In this document: piece after piece, positions 14,513-18,296 of the stretch
Layout: each line of letters starts with the position of its first letter
How positions within the stretch are numbered: the first letter of the stretch is position 1
Origin: Bacillota bacterium
GTDB lineage: Bacteria > Bacillota > Desulfitobacteriia > Desulfitobacteriales > Desulfitobacteriaceae
NCBI GenBank assembly: GCA_023390635.1
Contig: JAEWCM010000047.1
Span: 1-18,296 of the forward strand
DNA length: 18,296 nucleotides
Reading direction: 5' to 3'
Notes under the pieces: generated by a model
Told to the model about the DNA's origin: nothing
What the model saw: the letters and a program-made list of their open reading frames with translations, nothing else
The model's database searches: none
Position numbers and translations under genes: made by a program

Positions 14513-15831
14513 CTTCCTCCTTTTCTCCCTCGGCTGGCCAGCATTCTGCCGATAATTCTTCCTATGTCCTGCACATCCGCTCTGGTAAGGATTAACACAC
14601 TGAGCAGTGATCGGCCACTTTCCTTATGATAAAAAGAAAAATTAACCCCAAAGATCACCATATATACGGCACTGCTGGCAATCGCCGCTCCGGCAATGCC
14701 CCACAAAGGAACTAAAATCAGGTTTAAGAGCACCGTCACCACTACTCCCACTGCGGAGGAAATGCTGGTATAGGAAGGCTTTCCTCTGGCCATCAGATCA
14801 CCGGAAATCACGGTCGATGCTGCTAAAGCAATAATTCCTGGGAGCATGAGCAGCAATGGGTAATAAGAACCGGCAAAAGCTTTACTAAAGAAAAGAATGA
14901 TCAAGGGATATCCCAGCGCGGCCAAGCCAATCGCTATAATCACGGTAATAAAAACGGTAATCCGGCTGATTTTCGGCGTCTGATCGAAGGTAAGCTGATC
15001 AGTCCCTGAAGCCAACTTAGGGATCAGGGCCGTATTAACCGAATTGCCCACATAGTTCACCATCTCCGCCAAGGTTACCGCAGTGGCATAAAGGCCCACC
15101 TGATCCATGGCTGTAAAACCGGTCACAATGAATAATCCCAGTCGGTAGTTGATCACATTCATGACATTGTAAATATAGGATTTCAAACTGTAACCTGTCG
15201 CGCTCTTTACATAACGGCGGTCAAAATGAAAGAGCCTGCCCTGAGAAATGCGCAGCATGTCAGGTAGCATATAGACCGTAGTCAACACATTTCCTGCCAT
15301 CCAGATTCCCAGTCCGGTGGTCACGGTAAGCCATTGCCCCAGAGTCAGGAGCAATGCTCCTCCCGCCATCACCACATATTGCACCAACAGAGCAATATTG
15401 TATTTTCCGATCCGGTCCAATCCCCAGAGCACTCCAAGCCAATAAAGATTAACCAGGGCAAAGGGGATGGAGATCATCATCAGCCACAGCTGCCCCACCG
15501 AGACCTCACTCATATAGGTCTGATGCAGGAATAAGTAGGCAATTCCCACTGCCCCTGCCATCAAGGTCCCCAGCAAGGCTGCTACCACGGTAGAACTGCC
15601 GACTGCCTTCCTGCCGCATTCATGATCCTTTGCTACATAATACGTATTGGCATAGCTCAGCCCTAAACTGCTCATAGGTACCAAAACAGTAGGTATCTGC
15701 ACAAGGAAGGCATATAACCCCTTTCCCACCGGACCTAATACGCGGGAAATAATAATCTGGCTTACCATGGAGAACAGTACTCTGCCCACCGTTCCCAGCA
15801 AGGTAAGAATACTATTGCGAATAAAACTCAT
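14509..15831 (-). CDS. wzx: Wzx-type polysaccharide repeat-unit flippase (MOP superfamily)
   Basis: This 440-residue protein has about 12-14 membrane segments and belongs to the polysaccharide transporter branch of the MOP superfamily. It would flip the undecaprenyl-diphosphate-linked repeat unit to the outside. The N-terminus (RNSILTLLGTVGRVLFSMVSQIIISRVLGPVGKG) is characteristic. The LVPMSSLGLSYANTYYVAKD turn and the later SVNTALIPKLASG and DLMARGKPSYTSISS segments are also typical. AGGAG lies 4 nt before the ATG. It begins 7 nt after the aminotransferase stop and overlaps the polymerase gene, so the three are one transcriptional unit. Confidence 0.9.
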   Translation of the reverse strand: MSFIRNSILTLLGTVGRVLFSMVSQIIISRVLGPVGKGLYAFLVQIPTVLVPMSSLGLSYANTYYVAKDHECGRKAVGSSTVVAALLGTLMAGAVGIAYLFLHQTYMSEVSVGQLWLMMISIPFALVNLYWLGVLWGLDRIGKYNIALLVQYVVMAGGALLLTLGQWLTVTTGLGIWMAGNVLTTVYMLPDMLRISQGRLFHFDRRYVKSATGYSLKSYIYNVMNVINYRLGLFIVTGFTAMDQVGLYATAVTLAEMVNYVGNSVNTALIPKLASGTDQLTFDQTPKISRITVFITVIIAIGLAALGYPLIILFFSKAFAGSYYPLLLMLPGIIALAASTVISGDLMARGKPSYTSISSAVGVVVTVLLNLILVPLWGIAGAAIASSAVYMVIFGVNFSFYHKESGRSLLSVLILTRADVQDIGRIIGRMLASRGRKGGR

Positions 15832-15838
15832 AAATCTC

Positions 15839-16933
15839 CTATGCTCCTAACAGCACCTTAACGATTTCCTCCTGCTGTCCAGACGTCAACTCTGGGAAAC
15901 AAGGCAAAGCAAATGCCTCCCGGCAAGCCTTCTCTGCTTGGGGAAAATCTCCTTCTTTATATCCCAAATCCTGAAAAGCCCTTTGCAGATGCAATGGCAC
16001 CGGATAATAAACCGCAGTCCCGATATCATTTGCTTTGAGCTTCGCCATCATATTCTCCCGCTCCGGGGAACGGACGACATACAAATGATAAACTGGTATT
16101 CCCTCTTTATCCACTACTGGCAAAGTCAAACCCTGTCCGGCCAGCAGTTGATCATAGTAGGCAGCTTTTTGGCGCCTTTGCTCGTTCCATTCATCCAAAT
16201 AGCGGAGCTTGACTCTGAGAATGGCCGCCTGTAACTCGTCAAGACGGCTGTTATAGCCAATCTCGTCATGATAATACTTGGTCCGGCACCCGTGAAAACG
16301 CAGTACCCGGATTTCATCTGCCAAATGCTCGTCCTGGGTCACTACCATTCCACCATCACCATAGCCGCCCAGGTTTTTAGTGGGGAAAAAGCTGAAGGTC
16401 GCCGCATCGCTCTTCGCTCCCGCCCGGTAGCCTTTGTATTGGGCACCGATAGCCTGAGCCGAGTCTTCGATCACTTTGAGATCATGGCGGGCCGCAATTT
16501 CCATCACTTTTTCCACATCCACCATCTGTCCAAAGATATGTACAGGGATGATGGCCTTTGTCCGGGGAGTGATTTTACTTTCCAGCTGGTTCAGATCCAT
16601 GTTAAGTGTAAAAGGATCAATATCTACAAACACAGGAGTGGCTCCCACTGCTGCTACCGTTTCTGCTGAGGCAAAAAAAGTAAACGGCGAAGTGATCACC
16701 TCATCACCAGGTCCTACACCCATGGCCCGCAGGGTCAAGACCAGTGCATCCGTCCCATTCCCCACTCCGACTCCCTCTTTAGCTCCACAGTATGCGGCAA
16801 TCTCCTTTTCCAAAACTTTTGATTCCGGCCCGAAAATAAAGTGGGCAGATTCCAGCACTTTAGCTACCGCCTCATCAATCTCCGGCTTAATTGTTTGGTA
16901 TTGAGCCTTCAAATCCAACAAGGGTATTCCCAT
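15839..16933 (-). CDS. DegT/DnrJ/EryC1/StrS aminotransferase (WbpE-like)
   Basis: This 364-residue PLP enzyme has K186 in FFPTKNLGG as the Schiff-base lysine, D157 in IEDSAQA and the phosphate loop GNGTDALVL (58-66). The opening IPLLDLKAQYQTIKPEID and the GYNSRLDELQAAIL motif match the WbpE/VioA/FdtB group. WbpE converts UDP-3-keto-GlcNAcA to UDP-GlcNAc(3NH2)A. The gene follows an acyltransferase and a Gfo/Idh dehydrogenase, the same set as wbpB, wbpD and wbpE, which supports a 3-amino sugar acid. The ATG at 16931-16933 is chosen, 8 nt from GGAAGG. A GTG at 16942 would add three residues but lies on the ribosome-binding site. The 98-nt gap upstream has no convincing promoter or terminator. 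Confidence 0.9.
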   Translation of the reverse strand: MGIPLLDLKAQYQTIKPEIDEAVAKVLESAHFIFGPESKVLEKEIAAYCGAKEGVGVGNGTDALVLTLRAMGVGPGDEVITSPFTFFASAETVAAVGATPVFVDIDPFTLNMDLNQLESKITPRTKAIIPVHIFGQMVDVEKVMEIAARHDLKVIEDSAQAIGAQYKGYRAGAKSDAATFSFFPTKNLGGYGDGGMVVTQDEHLADEIRVLRFHGCRTKYYHDEIGYNSRLDELQAAILRVKLRYLDEWNEQRRQKAAYYDQLLAGQGLTLPVVDKEGIPVYHLYVVRSPERENMMAKLKANDIGTAVYYPVPLHLQRAFQDLGYKEGDFPQAEKACREAFALPCFPELTSGQQEEIVKVLLGA

Positions 16934-17031
16934 ATCAATCACCTTCCCTATTTATCTGTCACATCTCTCTATATCATTACCGCTATTTGTTCCATTTCTA
17001 CCTGGACCATCGTTCCTTTACATTATCGGCC

Positions 17032-17889
17032 TTAGAGCAGCTCTTCCTCCGGCACATCCTTGATTCCTTTAGCCGGGAATCCTTTGACCACGCGCTTGCT
17101 CTCCGTATCTTTGGTGACTAGGGCACCTGCAGCCACAAAGGTTTCAGAAGCTATCTGAACACCGGGAAGGAGAATGCTGCCTCCGCCAATCCTGGCACCT
17201 CTCCTGATCGTCGGTCCTTTGACCAGCTTAAAGCGTTTTTCCGTCCGTCCCATAAAATTATCATTGGTGGTGGTAACCATGGGAGCAATGAATACCTGTT
17301 CTTCAATGGTCATATAGGCGGTAATGTAAGACCCGGTCTGGATTTTTGTAAAAGCCCCGATCGTTGTATCATTCTCAACTACGGTACCGCTCCCGATTAC
17401 AACTTTTTCCCCGATCACACAGCGTTCCCTGACCATAGCGCTGTCCCCCAAAAACACCTGGTCGCCATAGCTTGTCCCGGCATAAAGCACAGTGGAACAG
17501 CCGATGGTGCACCCTCTGCCCATCGTCAAGGGAGGCAGATCGTTCTGCACCTTCACGGTACTGGCTGCCGCCGGTTTAGGATAGCGCCCCAGTGATGCAT
17601 GGCTGCCTACAAAAGACTCGGCTCCCAATCGGGCACCAGAATAAATCACCGTATGATCGCCAATCCGAGTTCTTGCCCCGATCTGAGCCCCCTGACCTAC
17701 TGTCACATAATGGCCCAATACTGCTCCTTCGCCAAGCACCGTACCCTGCTCCAGAATACAGCCTGCTCCCAGCACGGTTCCGTCTCCCAGTACTGTTCCG
17801 CCTTCAATCACACAGAATGGAGCGATTTCAATATTCTGAGGCAAAACAACCGTCGGATCAATCACGGCATTTTCAGCAATCTTTTTCAT
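17032..17889 (-). CDS. Left-handed beta-helix N-acyltransferase (WbpD-like)
   Basis: This 285-residue hexapeptide-repeat protein probably acetylates the 3-amino group produced by the adjacent aminotransferase. Residues 1-105 are continuous hexapeptide turns with near-identical GTVLGDG, GTVLGAG and GTVLGEG units. A short break with PKPAA follows, then a second helix at about 120-250. The TTTNDNFMGRT segment resembles the TND loop of WbpD/FdtC enzymes, and GPTIRRGARIGGGSILLPGV and KGFPAKGI close the fold. At 285 residues it is longer than WbpD, about 190, because of the extra N-terminal helix. The ATG at 17887-17889 is separated by one base from the stop of the dehydrogenase gene, with AAGGTG just upstream. 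Confidence 0.87.
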   Translation of the reverse strand: MKKIAENAVIDPTVVLPQNIEIAPFCVIEGGTVLGDGTVLGAGCILEQGTVLGEGAVLGHYVTVGQGAQIGARTRIGDHTVIYSGARLGAESFVGSHASLGRYPKPAAASTVKVQNDLPPLTMGRGCTIGCSTVLYAGTSYGDQVFLGDSAMVRERCVIGEKVVIGSGTVVENDTTIGAFTKIQTGSYITAYMTIEEQVFIAPMVTTTNDNFMGRTEKRFKLVKGPTIRRGARIGGGSILLPGVQIASETFVAAGALVTKDTESKRVVKGFPAKGIKDVPEEELL

Positions 17890-17890
17890 G

Positions 17891-18296
17891 TCACACACCT
17901 TCTTTAAAGGGGAAATGAACCGGTTGGCCTGTTTTCTGGCATTCATAAATAGCCAAAATGATTTCCAAAGCTTTTTTCCCTTCTTCTCCGGGAATGGCCG
18001 GTATCCTGTCTTCCCGGACCGCTTCGATCATATCGGCAAATAAGGCTCTGTGTCCGAATCCATATACATTAGGAGGATCACTTTCCTGCGCGGCAAAAAT
18101 TTGCTTTTTCTCCTCTTCACTGTCGGCAAATTCCCAGGTTTCAACCCGGTTAACGGCAATACCGCCGACAATCACCGAACCGGTCGCTCCAAACACATTA
18201 AGGGTTTCTTCTATATTCTTGGGATAAATGGTGGAAGCCGCCTCAATTAAGCCAACAGCTCCATTTTTGAAACGGATCACCGCCCCTCCCACATCT
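17891..18296 (-). CDS. Gfo/Idh/MocA family oxidoreductase, C-terminal part (WbpB-like)
   Basis: The gene enters from the right edge, so its NAD-binding N-terminal domain is not visible and no start can be given. The apparent first Met of the open frame is an internal GTG, preceded in frame by GAT. The visible 135 residues are the substrate-binding half. They include GGAVIRFKNGAVGLIEAAST, the LNVFGATGSVIVGG strand pair, and the closing HRALFADMIEAVREDRIP and GEEGKKALEIILAIYECQKTG helices. This is typical for nucleotide-sugar 3-dehydrogenases such as WbpB, which oxidises UDP-GlcNAcA at C3. The order dehydrogenase, acyltransferase, aminotransferase supports that role. Confidence 0.85.
   Translation of the reverse strand, partial: DVGGAVIRFKNGAVGLIEAASTIYPKNIEETLNVFGATGSVIVGGIAVNRVETWEFADSEEEKKQIFAAQESDPPNVYGFGHRALFADMIEAVREDRIPAIPGEEGKKALEIILAIYECQKTGQPVHFPFKEGV

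Noticed and set aside
1..18296. CRISPR arrays, tRNA or rRNA genes, integrase or transposase genes
   Set aside because: I found no regularly spaced short repeats, cloverleaf sequences, rRNA segments or recombinase motifs on either strand.

Overview
The window looks like chromosomal DNA of an endospore-forming, moderate-GC Firmicute, most like Desulfitobacterium or a related Peptococcaceae. The grounds are strong GGAGG ribosome-binding sites, frequent GTG and TTG starts, and several secreted cell-wall proteins with cell-wall-binding type 2 (CWB2) repeats. The genus is an inference from protein style, not a database match.

Layout. Region 1 (1-2512) has a truncated CWB2 protein gene on the minus strand and, divergent from it, a plus-strand gene for a secreted protein with three CWB2 repeats and a GH18 domain, ending in a strong terminator. 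Region 2 (2595-7100, minus strand) reads in transcription order: a lytic transglycosylase with three CWB2 repeats, a family-2 glycosyltransferase, a DUF2304 membrane protein, a GC-rich structured repeat, a small EamA/SMR-type transporter, and an Amidase_2 muramoyl amidase. Region 3 (7126-18296, minus strand) is a surface-polysaccharide locus. In transcription order it has a partial Gfo/Idh dehydrogenase, a hexapeptide acyltransferase, a DegT aminotransferase, a flippase (Wzx), a polymerase (Wzy), a GT4, a second DegT aminotransferase, a second GT4, a GT39-type membrane glycosyltransferase, a second copy of the structured repeat, and finally an initiating sugar-phosphate transferase with its own promoter and terminator.

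How the genes fit together. The dehydrogenase-acyltransferase-aminotransferase trio matches the WbpB/WbpD/WbpE logic for making a 2,3-diacetamido uronic acid nucleotide sugar. The second aminotransferase suggests a second amino sugar. The sugar transferase, GT4s, Wzx and Wzy would build and export a repeat-unit polymer. CWB2 domains bind an anionic cell-wall polymer in Clostridioides difficile, so CWB2 peptidoglycan hydrolases beside a polymer locus suggest one functional neighbourhood. The DPM-like GT2, the small ArnE-like transporter and the GT39 enzyme could form an undecaprenyl-phosphate-sugar branch.

The most unusual signal is a pair of GC-rich intergenic elements (3644-3828 and 8034-8214). 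They are about 82% identical by hand alignment with no indels, are bounded by perfect 19-21 bp inverted repeats, and differ by paired compensatory changes in their stems. Both sit 23-24 nt after the stop codon of a minus-strand gene. This points to a conserved folded RNA or DNA element that I do not recognise.
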